Shown here: piece by piece, positions 53,197-61,030 of the stretch | Numbering within the stretch: position 1 is the first letter of the stretch | How the letters are laid out: every line of letters starts with the position of its first letter | Assembly: GCF_003403075.1 (NCBI RefSeq) | Contig: NZ_CP031557.1 | Coordinates: 1,054,001-1,118,000 of the forward strand | Direction of reading: 5' to 3' | DNA length: 64,000 nt | Origin: Flavobacterium psychrotrophum | GTDB lineage: Bacteria; Bacteroidota; Bacteroidia; Flavobacteriales; Flavobacteriaceae | Translations under genes and position numbers: made by a program | The notes under the pieces: generated by a model | Databases searched by the model: none | Seen by the model: only the letters and a program-made list of their open reading frames with translations | Told to the model about the DNA's origin: nothing

Positions 53197-54243
53197 ATGA
53201 AAAGCATCAAATTCTGCATCCTTGCCGCAGCATTGTGCTGTATGGTGCCGGCTATGGCACAAAAAAAATTCGGTTCGGCAAAATACACGCACATGTGCAG
53301 TTATTATGGCGAAGACATTACCGGCGATATCACGGCCTTTAGCGCCGGCCCAACTGCCGATAAGGTGATCAAAAAAATTATGTCGGTCATTGGCCTTAAG
53401 GCCAATTTTGAACTGCGTGAGGCTAATGTGCCAAACGCCGCTGCGGTAATGCTAAACGGTAAACGCTTTATACTTTACAACTCGCAGTTTATGGATAAGA
53501 TAAATGCATCTACCGGTACCAACTGGGCAGCTATAAGCATTCTGGCACACGAAATAGGACATCACCTTAACGGACATACGCTGGATGATGTAGGCAGCCG
53601 TCCGCAGACAGAACTTGATGCCGATGAATTTAGCGGATTTGTGCTGCATAAAATGGGATCTTCCTTAGGAGATGCGCAGGCGGTAATGGCACTTATATCT
53701 TCGCCAAACGGAACCAAAAGTCATCCACCTAAGCGCGACCGTCTTGCCTATATAGCTACCGGATGGAATGCCGCCGCCGATGTGGCGCGTGCCACCATTG
53801 CTGCACCTGCTACAACTGCCGTAAAGCCGCAACCTATAGCCGAAAAACCTGTAATTGCTGAAAGCACCTCGAAACCGACTGTGATGCGCAGCGAAACAAA
53901 ACCAAAGGTGGCAATGCCTGTACAGGTTAATGCACCACACAAAACATCTATTGCAGCTAAGGCTCCGCAAAGTAATGCTGTACGACGTAGTATTGAAGCA
54001 AATGTAAAATCTGACGTATACTTTAGCAGCGACCCTAATGGCGAGTATTACCTTACATCTAAAGGCAACCTGGTGCAGGTACAAAATGATAAGGTATATC
54101 TTGTAGGGAGTCTGTATAGATCTGATCGACAGGGCTACACCATGATGTTTGCCGGAGATAATGCCGATAAGATATATGTAGCCGGAGGAGGCAACCTTGT
54201 AAACGGGCAGGGTAAGAAGATAGGGTTTATGAAATCAAGATAG
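53197..54243 (+). CDS. Secreted M48-like zinc metallopeptidase
   Basis: A 348-residue protein with a signal peptide (about 1-22, AMAQ). The zinc motif HEIGH (residues 118-122) is followed by a second, glutamate-bearing motif ELDADEFSGFVLHKMGSSLG, as in M48 (HtpX-like) peptidases but without membrane helices. The C-terminal half (about 190-265) is low-complexity, proline- and alanine-rich, and the last 80 residues form an unknown domain. The active-site residues are all present. Substrate is unknown. Confidence 0.88.
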   Translation: MKSIKFCILAAALCCMVPAMAQKKFGSAKYTHMCSYYGEDITGDITAFSAGPTADKVIKKIMSVIGLKANFELREANVPNAAAVMLNGKRFILYNSQFMDKINASTGTNWAAISILAHEIGHHLNGHTLDDVGSRPQTELDADEFSGFVLHKMGSSLGDAQAVMALISSPNGTKSHPPKRDRLAYIATGWNAAADVARATIAAPATTAVKPQPIAEKPVIAESTSKPTVMRSETKPKVAMPVQVNAPHKTSIAAKAPQSNAVRRSIEANVKSDVYFSSDPNGEYYLTSKGNLVQVQNDKVYLVGSLYRSDRQGYTMMFAGDNADKIYVAGGGNLVNGQGKKIGFMKSR

Positions 54244-54293
54244 TTGTTGTTACTTTTCGCATCCTCTTTTGAAGCTACTGCGGCCATTTTATT

Positions 54294-54420
54294 ACCACAT
54301 AGATACATAGCCTTTAGGAATCTGCTAAGTATGGATAGAAAATAGATTTTTACATATAGCTATGTGAAGCGAAGTCTCTGTAATCTTTATAAGAGTCTAT
54401 AGTCTATGTTTCTATGTGGT
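54294..54420. repeat. 127-bp element with 17-bp inverted ends
   Basis: Bases 54294-54310 (ACCACATAGATACATAG) and 54404-54420 (CTATGTTTCTATGTGGT) match as inverted repeats at 16 of 17 positions. The interior has no ORF. It lies in the 352-base gap 54244-54595. Confidence 0.7.
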
Positions 54421-54475
54421 GAAAATTATTTACCTGTAAAGACAGGATTATACAGGGAATAGGAATAAGAGCATA

Positions 54476-54506
54476 AATACCGCGCAGCAATGTGCGGTAT
54501 TTTTTT
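54476..54506 (+). terminator. Terminator distal to peptidase gene
   Basis: AATACCGCGCA pairs with TGTGCGGTATT (one G-T position), followed by TTTTTTG. It lies about 230 bases after the peptidase stop, past the repeat, so the repeat may be transcribed with it. Confidence 0.75.
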
Positions 54507-54595
54507 GCCTAAAGCTTTCTTAAAACCCACACCATCCACTACAGAATTTTCTTAACTTGCAGTAATTAAACATGTACTAATCTGCTATATAACCG

Positions 54596-54970
54596 ATGGA
54601 TACCAAACAACAAATTGAAGCTTTAGAACTGCGCCTTATTGCCGCCATGAAGACCAGTAACGTACCTGAACTGGATGTACTCCTTGCTGATAATCTTATT
54701 TTTACGAACCATAACGGGCATCTTGTAACTAAGCAGGACGACCTTGAAACCCACCGCAGCGGTAACCTCGAAATATATAGCATAGATACCAGTGCACAAC
54801 TTATAGAAGTATTAAACGACACCACAGCCATAGTATCTGTAGTTAAAGACCTTAGCAGTGATTATGATGGGCATATTTCGGTAGGCATATTCCGCTTTAC
54901 AAGGGTGTGGCACAATAGTGGTGGGCAATGGCAGGTAGTTGCGGCACATTCAAGCCAGTTGGTTTCTTAA
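54596..54970 (+). CDS. NTF2-like (DUF4440-type) protein
   Basis: A 124-residue protein of the NTF2 fold: N-terminal helix (KQQIEALELRLIAAMKTSNV), LDVLLADNLIFTNHNGHLVT near 30, and a C-terminal strand VWHNSGGQWQVVAAHSSQL. DUF4440/SnoaL-like proteins are enzymes or binding proteins for small molecules; the ligand is unknown. Single gene. Confidence 0.85.
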   Translation: MDTKQQIEALELRLIAAMKTSNVPELDVLLADNLIFTNHNGHLVTKQDDLETHRSGNLEIYSIDTSAQLIEVLNDTTAIVSVVKDLSSDYDGHISVGIFRFTRVWHNSGGQWQVVAAHSSQLVS

Positions 54971-55050
54971 TCTGCTTATTGTAGCATTCACAGCTAACCA
55001 CTGTAAGAAATTTAAAATCGCTATATTTATTCGATATTAATTATCCGCCC

Positions 55051-55740
55051 ATGAATTTAAAAGTAATCGCCTTTGATGCCGATGATACCCTGTTTATAAA
55101 CGAACCTTATTTTGAGGAAGCCGAAAAAGCATTTTGCATACTGATGGAAGACTACCTGAGCCATCAGGGAATAAGCAAAGAGGTATTCAGGATACAGATA
55201 CAAAACCTGCCATTATACGGTTATGGCATTAAAGCCTATACACTAAGCCTTGTAGAAACTGCCATAAGCATATCTGGCGGTACCATTACTAACAAGCACA
55301 TTACACGTATACTCGACCTGGGAAAAGACCTGCTACAAAAACCTATTGAACTTATTGATGGGGTAGAGGAAACCCTTAAATCATTGAGTAGTAAATATAA
55401 GCTGGTGGTAGCTACTAAAGGCGACCTTAAAGACCAGCAACGCAAACTACACGACAGCGGCCTTGGCCCTTACTTTCATCATATCGAGGTAATGGCAGAG
55501 AAAGAAGCTGTTAATTATGAAAAGCTATTAAAGCGTCTTGATATAGAGTCGCATGAATTTATGATGATAGGCAATTCGCTTAAAAGCGATGTACTGCCCG
55601 TACTGGAAATAGGTGGCTATGCCTGCCATATTCCGTTTCATACTACGTGGGCGCACGAGCGTATCGACTTTGAGGTGGAGCACGCCAACTTTAAGGCAAT
55701 CAAAGATGTTCGGGAAGTGTTGAATTTGTTTCAGGTTTAA
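55051..55740 (+). CDS. HAD-family hydrolase
   Basis: A 229-residue haloacid dehalogenase-like phosphatase. Motif I FDADDTLF (D8, D10 catalytic), motif II near VVATKGD, with the lysine in motif III near residue 142, and motif IV MMIGNSLKSDVLPV near 170. A cap domain lies between motifs I and II. It removes phosphate from an unknown small metabolite. It is followed 11 bases later by the YdeI-like gene in the same direction, so the two are probably co-transcribed. Confidence 0.93.
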   Translation: MNLKVIAFDADDTLFINEPYFEEAEKAFCILMEDYLSHQGISKEVFRIQIQNLPLYGYGIKAYTLSLVETAISISGGTITNKHITRILDLGKDLLQKPIELIDGVEETLKSLSSKYKLVVATKGDLKDQQRKLHDSGLGPYFHHIEVMAEKEAVNYEKLLKRLDIESHEFMMIGNSLKSDVLPVLEIGGYACHIPFHTTWAHERIDFEVEHANFKAIKDVREVLNLFQV

Positions 55741-55751
55741 AGTTCCGGGTT

Positions 55752-56312
55752 ATGGCTCCTGTATTTTTCGCTACGCAAAACGACTTCCGTAACTGGCTCA
55801 ACAACCATTATAAAACTGAAACTGAATTGCTGGTGGGCTTTTATAAGAAGGGTTCCGGTAAGGAGAGTATGACCTGGAGCGAATCTGTAGACCAGGCGTT
55901 ATGTTTTGGCTGGATAGATGGCGTGCGCCGCACGATAGATGACCAGGCCTACAGCATACGCTTTACACCCCGAAAAGCCCGTAGCACCTGGAGTGCCGTA
56001 AACATCGATAAAATGGAAGTGCTTATAAAACAAAGCCTTGTTACAGCAGGGGGTATTGCCGCGTACGAAAAGCGCACGGAGGATAACAGCAAGATTTACT
56101 CGCACGAGCGTACTGAAGCTGCTGTATTACCACCAGCCATGGTTGCCGAGTTTAAAAAGCACCAAGCTGCATGGGATTTCTTTGAAGCCCAGCCTCCCGG
56201 TTATAAAAAAGTCATCCTCCACTGGATTACCACCGCAAAGCAGGAGAAGACGCAACACAGCCGTTTTAAAAAACTGCTCGATGCCTGCCTGCAACATAAA
56301 CGACTTACATAA
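55752..56312 (+). CDS. YdeI/OmpD-associated-type protein
   Basis: A 186-residue soluble protein. The central motif SMTWSESVDQALCFGWIDGV, then RRTIDDQAYSIRFTPRKARS (about residues 39-77) is the family hallmark. Members were named for links to bacteriocin protection and OmpD, but no chemistry is established. It is 11 bases after the HAD gene and ends in the start of the DUF6526-like gene (overlap of one base), so it sits in a three-gene unit. Confidence 0.88.
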   Translation: MAPVFFATQNDFRNWLNNHYKTETELLVGFYKKGSGKESMTWSESVDQALCFGWIDGVRRTIDDQAYSIRFTPRKARSTWSAVNIDKMEVLIKQSLVTAGGIAAYEKRTEDNSKIYSHERTEAAVLPPAMVAEFKKHQAAWDFFEAQPPGYKKVILHWITTAKQEKTQHSRFKKLLDACLQHKRLT

Positions 56313-56749
56313 TGAAACAACAAAATTACAGCAACCACATACGGTGGTATGTACCGCACCATTTTATATTTTATCCTGCTATGCTTATTGCCATGGGCTA
56401 TTGTGCCTGCGAGATATGGTGTGCAGAACAAGACCGCAGTATATGGGTAATGATAGGATTAGGTTTTGCTGCACTGACCTGGTTGGCCTATATGGTGCGC
56501 CAGCATTATGCCCTTACGGTACAAAACCGCATTGTGCTACAAGAATTGCGTTACCGCTACTTTGTAACCACTGGCAAACGTTTTGAACCCATAGAGGAAC
56601 AACTTACGGAAGGCCAGCTTTTTGCGCTGCGCTTTGCTCCGGATGATGAGTTGCCTGAACTGGCAGATCGTGCCCTTTGCGATCAGCTATCTCCTGATGC
56701 GATTAAAAAGTCCATAAAAAACTGGAAACCTGACCATAGAAGAGTGTAG
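56312..56749 (+). CDS. DUF6526-like two-helix membrane protein
   Basis: A 145-residue protein with two N-terminal helices (about 17-35 and 43-61) and a soluble C-terminal part with ELRYRYFVTTGKRFEPIEEQ and QLFALRFAPDDELPELADRA. It resembles an uncharacterised family that I believe is DUF6526. It overlaps the YdeI stop by one base and is convergent with the LytTR regulator, 9 bases apart. Confidence 0.75.
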   Translation: MKQQNYSNHIRWYVPHHFIFYPAMLIAMGYCACEIWCAEQDRSIWVMIGLGFAALTWLAYMVRQHYALTVQNRIVLQELRYRYFVTTGKRFEPIEEQLTEGQLFALRFAPDDELPELADRALCDQLSPDAIKKSIKNWKPDHRRV

Positions 56750-56758
56750 TAAGTCTGC

Positions 56759-57508
56759 TTACTTAAAGTTTTTTAGAAAGGCTTCTTTATAGGTAACAGA
56801 TACCTCTATTTCGCTGCCGTCATCAAGGGTAAGGTAGCTGCCTTTGTTGTACATTTTTACCCTGTTGAGGTTTACAATATGCGATTTATGCACCCGTATA
56901 AACGGCAATGGTAGCAGGTCTGAAAAGTGCTTTAGGAAACGACAGGCCATTTTTTTAGAGCCATCGGTAAGGTAGAGGTCGGTAAAATTGCCATTGCCTT
57001 TAAGGCGTACAATCTCTTCCATTTTTACAACTTCAAAACCTTCCAGTGTAGGGAGTATTACGCGCTGTAATCCCGGCGATGTTTCCCTGAAATTCTCTAC
57101 AATAATTTTATTGCGGTTAAAAATCTCGCTGTTGTTTATTTGCTGCTGTACTTTGTTTACAGCCAGTATAAGCTCTTCAATACTTATGGGTTTTAGCAGG
57201 TAATAGGCCGCGCTCTGGTTTAACGCCCTAAGCGAATATTCTGAAAAGGCAGTCACAAAAATCGTTTCAAACTGTAGCGTACTACAGGCCTGCAACACAT
57301 CGAAGGCATTACCAAAGGGCATTTCCACATCCAGAAAAACCAGCTTAGGAGTAAGGCTGTGCAATAACGGAATGGCCTCTGCGCTGTTATGTGCTTCGCC
57401 TATAATTTCTATCTGCGGGCAGTATTTGGTAAGGTAGCTGCGCAATACTTCGCGGGCGGCTGCTTCATCTTCAACAATTACACTGCGTATTTTTTTTATC
57501 CCGGTCAT
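56759..57508 (-). CDS. LytTR-type response regulator
   Basis: A 249-residue regulator with a receiver domain (about 6-125; VIVEDEAAAREVLRSYL, phospho-acceptor D60 in FLDVEMP, K near LLKPIS) and a C-terminal LytTR DNA-binding domain (about 150-245; VVKMEEIVRLKGNGNFTDLY and RVHKSHIVNLNRVKMY). It overlaps its kinase by 4 bases (ATGA) and is the second gene of the pair. Confidence 0.94.
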   Translation of the reverse strand: MTGIKKIRSVIVEDEAAAREVLRSYLTKYCPQIEIIGEAHNSAEAIPLLHSLTPKLVFLDVEMPFGNAFDVLQACSTLQFETIFVTAFSEYSLRALNQSAAYYLLKPISIEELILAVNKVQQQINNSEIFNRNKIIVENFRETSPGLQRVILPTLEGFEVVKMEEIVRLKGNGNFTDLYLTDGSKKMACRFLKHFSDLLPLPFIRVHKSHIVNLNRVKMYNKGSYLTLDDGSEIEVSVTYKEAFLKNFK

Positions 57509-59319
57509 ATCTGGTGTATTAGGGGGAAGGTTATGGTTACCACAACACCGGTTTCGGGTAGTTGTTTTTCGGTCACTAAAAGTAAAATGTCCTTTTTGTA
57601 CAACTGGCTTAGTAGTGCAATACGCTCTTTTGTATTGGTTATTCCCCTGCTTTCGTGCATCTTCTGGTTGTCTGTCTTCAGTTCACGGCTTTTTGTTATT
57701 CCTATACCATTGTCCGATATTGACACTTTTACCAAATCTCGTTCAAGCGTGAAATTTAGGAGTAACAAGCCCTTTTCATCCCTGTAGCGCAGGCCGTGCC
57801 AAATGGCATTTTCAAGATGCGGCTGCAATACCATGTTAGGCACATAAGTAGTGTCAGGATCCAGGTGCTCGTCAACGGTAATAGTATAGTCAAACTTTTC
57901 GCTAAAGCGCATATGCTCTAGTGCCAGATACTTTTGCAGCTGCTCTACTTCCTTATTGAGCAGTACAAAATCGCGGTTACTGTTCTCCATTACATTGCGC
58001 ATCAGGTTGCTGTATGAAGTAAGGAATTTATTAGCCTCAAGTTCGTTGTTTTGCGAGATAAACTGGTTCACACTATTCAGGCTGTTGAATATAAAGTGCG
58101 GGTTCATTTCACGACGTAATGATTGCAGGGCTATTTCCTTATTTTTTACTTTGATGGAAGACAGCGATTTAAAGATGAATCCCGACAGTATAAGCAATAG
58201 AACCATAGACCCCAGCAGGAAATAATTGAACACATTTTTGCGGGAAATCAATTCATCCTTAAATACCTTTTCCTGCTCCAGTTGTTTTATTTTTTGCTCT
58301 GTAAGCTGGTATTTTTTAGCATCTACGAGGCTGCTATCATGCTTTATGAGGTTTTCAAGCTGTCCAAAAAAATGATCGTATAGTCTAGTAATTTCACTCA
58401 CATTGCCCTGCGTGCGGTAATACTTTAACAAACCATCAAGGCTTTTGCTTGCCTGCATTATTTTACCATTATTTACAGCCAGATAGTAGGCTTCTTTAAG
58501 TGCAGCCAGCCCTTCATTTTCACTGGATTTTTTAAAGTAAATATCAGATAAGGTTTGCAGGTTGCTTATCTGGGCGGTATAGTCGTTGTGCGCACGGGCG
58601 CTCTCCAGCAGGTCCTGGGTAGCGGCTATGGCTTCATCATAGCGTTCGTCGGCAACAAATACTTTAGCAAGCTTACTGTTTATTTCAGCTACCTTATCAG
58701 ACTTATCTGTATACGTAATGGCTTTTTTAAAGCTGTTAATAGCATCATCGTTATTGTTATTCTTCAGGCTGATGTTTGCTTTTTGCTCATACGCTTCGGC
58801 GGCCTCTTCCTTTTTATTGTCTTTCTCTAAAAGCTTAATGTTAGAGCGTACATACTTGTCCTGCTCGGCAGGACTGGCAGAATTTTTAAGGCGGTTATAA
58901 TCATTGGCATTAAGTTTTTCCTCTAAAGAGTTACTGCTGCTTACCTCACCGGCAGTTTTGTAATTTTTGGCGGCGGCGTTCAGTTTGTTCTGCTGTTCCT
59001 GTACTTTGGCAATACTTCGGGTAAGGCGGGCTATGGCATCTTTATCTTTACGGGTGGTGTAAAGGTTAAGAGCCTTTTTATAGTATCCCTCTGCCCTCGA
59101 ATAGTATTCTTTAGATTCGGCACTGGTACCCAGTTTTTCATAGGCTTCGGCAATATCTACCTCTTCTTTCTTGCCTGTAGCTATGTCGCCGGTTTCAGCA
59201 GAAACCTCTTTGCCTTTATAAGGTACAGCCTTCTTAGCTTTTTTAACAGTGTCCTGCGCCGCTATGTGCATAACGGGAAACAGCAGCAGGAACAAAATAA
59301 AGGCGGTTGTGGTACGCAT
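57505..59319 (-). CDS. LytS-type sensor histidine kinase with TPR sensor
   Basis: A 604-residue kinase: signal peptide (about 1-21, HIAAQ), periplasmic TPR repeats (about 50-330; AEAYEKLGTSAESKEYYSRA and others), one membrane helix (about 366-388), a helical linker, and a His_kinase domain (QSLRREMNPHFIFNSLNSVN near 405, which holds the phospho-acceptor histidine), then an ATPase domain with N-box HLENAIWHGLRYRDE and G-box ISDNGIGI. The pairing of TPR sensor and LytTR regulator is common in Bacteroidetes. The ligand is unknown. Confidence 0.93.
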   Translation of the reverse strand: MRTTTAFILFLLLFPVMHIAAQDTVKKAKKAVPYKGKEVSAETGDIATGKKEEVDIAEAYEKLGTSAESKEYYSRAEGYYKKALNLYTTRKDKDAIARLTRSIAKVQEQQNKLNAAAKNYKTAGEVSSSNSLEEKLNANDYNRLKNSASPAEQDKYVRSNIKLLEKDNKKEEAAEAYEQKANISLKNNNNDDAINSFKKAITYTDKSDKVAEINSKLAKVFVADERYDEAIAATQDLLESARAHNDYTAQISNLQTLSDIYFKKSSENEGLAALKEAYYLAVNNGKIMQASKSLDGLLKYYRTQGNVSEITRLYDHFFGQLENLIKHDSSLVDAKKYQLTEQKIKQLEQEKVFKDELISRKNVFNYFLLGSMVLLLILSGFIFKSLSSIKVKNKEIALQSLRREMNPHFIFNSLNSVNQFISQNNELEANKFLTSYSNLMRNVMENSNRDFVLLNKEVEQLQKYLALEHMRFSEKFDYTITVDEHLDPDTTYVPNMVLQPHLENAIWHGLRYRDEKGLLLLNFTLERDLVKVSISDNGIGITKSRELKTDNQKMHESRGITNTKERIALLSQLYKKDILLLVTEKQLPETGVVVTITFPLIHQI

Positions 59320-59494
59320 ATAACAGCTATAGTTTTATAAATGTAAAATAAAATATTTAAAAACGCATATCCTATTGTTTTTACCAAGTGAAAAGCCTGT
59401 TTTACCCTTTCTGCAAAAAGCGCTTTGGTAAGCCGTGTACATTTGTTTTTATAATCAGGTAACTAAAACAGTACTAACATAATACCAACTCACA

Positions 59495-60673
59495 ATGAAA
59501 CGATCTATCACCATGGCCGGACTCCTTTTAATAACAAGCCTTTGCTTTGCAGGCTGTAAACAGGACAGTTCGCCCGACTCCGCCCTTACCTTGGCACAAA
59601 CCGATCCGCAAGCCGTAACAGCACCTTCAAACAAAATACAGGTGGCGCTACTTTTGGATACTTCTAACAGTATGGATGGGCTAATAGAGCAAGCCAAGTC
59701 AAGGCTCTGGAATATTGTAAACACTCTAACCACGCTAAAGTATGAGGGGCAGTCGCCAGAGATACAAATAGCGCTTTATGAATATGGTAACGACGGTTTG
59801 GATGCCTCCGGCAATTATATAAGGCAGGTAGCTCCCCTTACAACAGATCTTGATGTAATCTCAGAAAAGCTTTTTACGCTGAAAACCAATGGCGGGTCTG
59901 AATATTGTGGTGCTGTAATACAGGAGGCTACACAAAAACTTTTGTGGGGCAATCGCCCAGCCGATATGAAACTGGTTTACATAGCAGGAAATGAGGGTTT
60001 TAACCAGGGTCGCATTAGTTATAAAGAAGCCATAAGCGATGCGTTTAAAAAAGAAATTTTTGTAAATACCATATACTGCGGCAGTCAGCGCGAAGGTGTT
60101 GAACTGCTATGGAAAGACGGTGCAGATATTGCAAAGGGCAAATACTTCAACATCGACTCTAACAGGGCAATTGAATATATTGATACGCCTTATGATGACA
60201 GGATAAGTGAGTGCAACAAACGCATGAACGATACTTATGTAAACTATGGTGCGCAGGGCGATTATAAAAAGGGCAAGCAGCTGGAACAGGATAGTAATGC
60301 TGAGGTAATATCTAAGGCCAATTATACCGAACGTGCCGTGAGTAAGTCTAAAAAGGTATATAAAAACGACAGCTGGGATCTTGTAGATAAGGTAAAAGAA
60401 GATAAAGATGCCTTTAAGAAAATTAAGAAAGAGGAACTGCCAAAAGAGTTGCAAAACAAATCGACCGCAGAGGTGGAAGCTTACGTAAAACAGAAGGCTA
60501 CAGACCGCGAAAAGCTACAGAAAGAGATAGGGGAACTGGCTAAGAAAAGGCAGGAATACATTGACACCGAAGCTAAAAAAAGCAAAAAACAGGATGACTT
60601 AGGCAATGCTATAGCGGTTTCTATCGAAGGGCTTGCAAAGCAAAAAGGTTATACAATAGATAAAACCCTATAA
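59495..60673 (+). CDS. von Willebrand-domain lipoprotein
   Basis: A 392-residue lipoprotein (lipobox SLCFAGC near residue 20). A von Willebrand type A domain starts near residue 48; its metal site is DTSNSMD, with the remaining ligands plausible in GGSEYCG. The C-terminal 130 residues are charged and coiled-coil-like (DREKLQKEIGELAKKRQEYI). It would be at the outer membrane or periplasm, binding a protein partner by its metal site. No neighbours suggest the partner; it is a single gene, divergent from the LytS kinase. Confidence 0.88.
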   Translation: MKRSITMAGLLLITSLCFAGCKQDSSPDSALTLAQTDPQAVTAPSNKIQVALLLDTSNSMDGLIEQAKSRLWNIVNTLTTLKYEGQSPEIQIALYEYGNDGLDASGNYIRQVAPLTTDLDVISEKLFTLKTNGGSEYCGAVIQEATQKLLWGNRPADMKLVYIAGNEGFNQGRISYKEAISDAFKKEIFVNTIYCGSQREGVELLWKDGADIAKGKYFNIDSNRAIEYIDTPYDDRISECNKRMNDTYVNYGAQGDYKKGKQLEQDSNAEVISKANYTERAVSKSKKVYKNDSWDLVDKVKEDKDAFKKIKKEELPKELQNKSTAEVEAYVKQKATDREKLQKEIGELAKKRQEYIDTEAKKSKKQDDLGNAIAVSIEGLAKQKGYTIDKTL

Positions 60674-60715
60674 GATATAATAACTGCTTTACAATTGTTA
60701 ATTGCTGGCATTTTT

Positions 60716-60908
60716 ACCACAATGGGGACGAGGCTTTTCACTACGTCCACAAAGCCAATTCTATATATTTTAGCACAAGGTTCATCCTACTGAGAGGGTT
60801 TAAGGACACAAGGCTGGTACGCACCGCCTTGTGTCCTTTATGGCTTGGAGCAAGCCTTTATTTATACAGCTTTGTGAACTTGGTGAAAAGCCTTGTGCCC
60901 TTCGTGGT
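60716..60908. repeat. 193-bp element with 40-bp imperfect terminal inverted repeats
   Basis: Bases 60716-60755 and 60869-60908 are inverted copies at 32 of 40 positions by my count. A perfect 13-bp hairpin (60802-60814 with 60826-60838, AAGGACACAAGGC) lies inside. The ends share wording with 15022-15061 and 1384-1420. No ORF. It fills most of the 357-base gap 60674-61030. Confidence 0.75.
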
Positions 60909-60957
60909 TAATATAAAAAAACAACTGTTAGATTTGAATTAAGCTGTTTTAAAATTG

Positions 60958-60989
60958 TTTGGCGAAATCGATGTAAGTTCATACTTTAG
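60958..60989 (+). promoter_or_regulatory. Promoter for sialate O-acetylesterase
   Basis: TTTG (60958-60961), 20 bases, TACTTTAG (60982-60989) matches the Bacteroidetes pattern with one mismatch in the -7 element. The leader to ATG 61031 is about 35-40 bases. Confidence 0.6.
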
Positions 60990-61030
60990 TAGCCACACAT
61001 AATAGCTTAAAATCAAAACCTCACACAACA

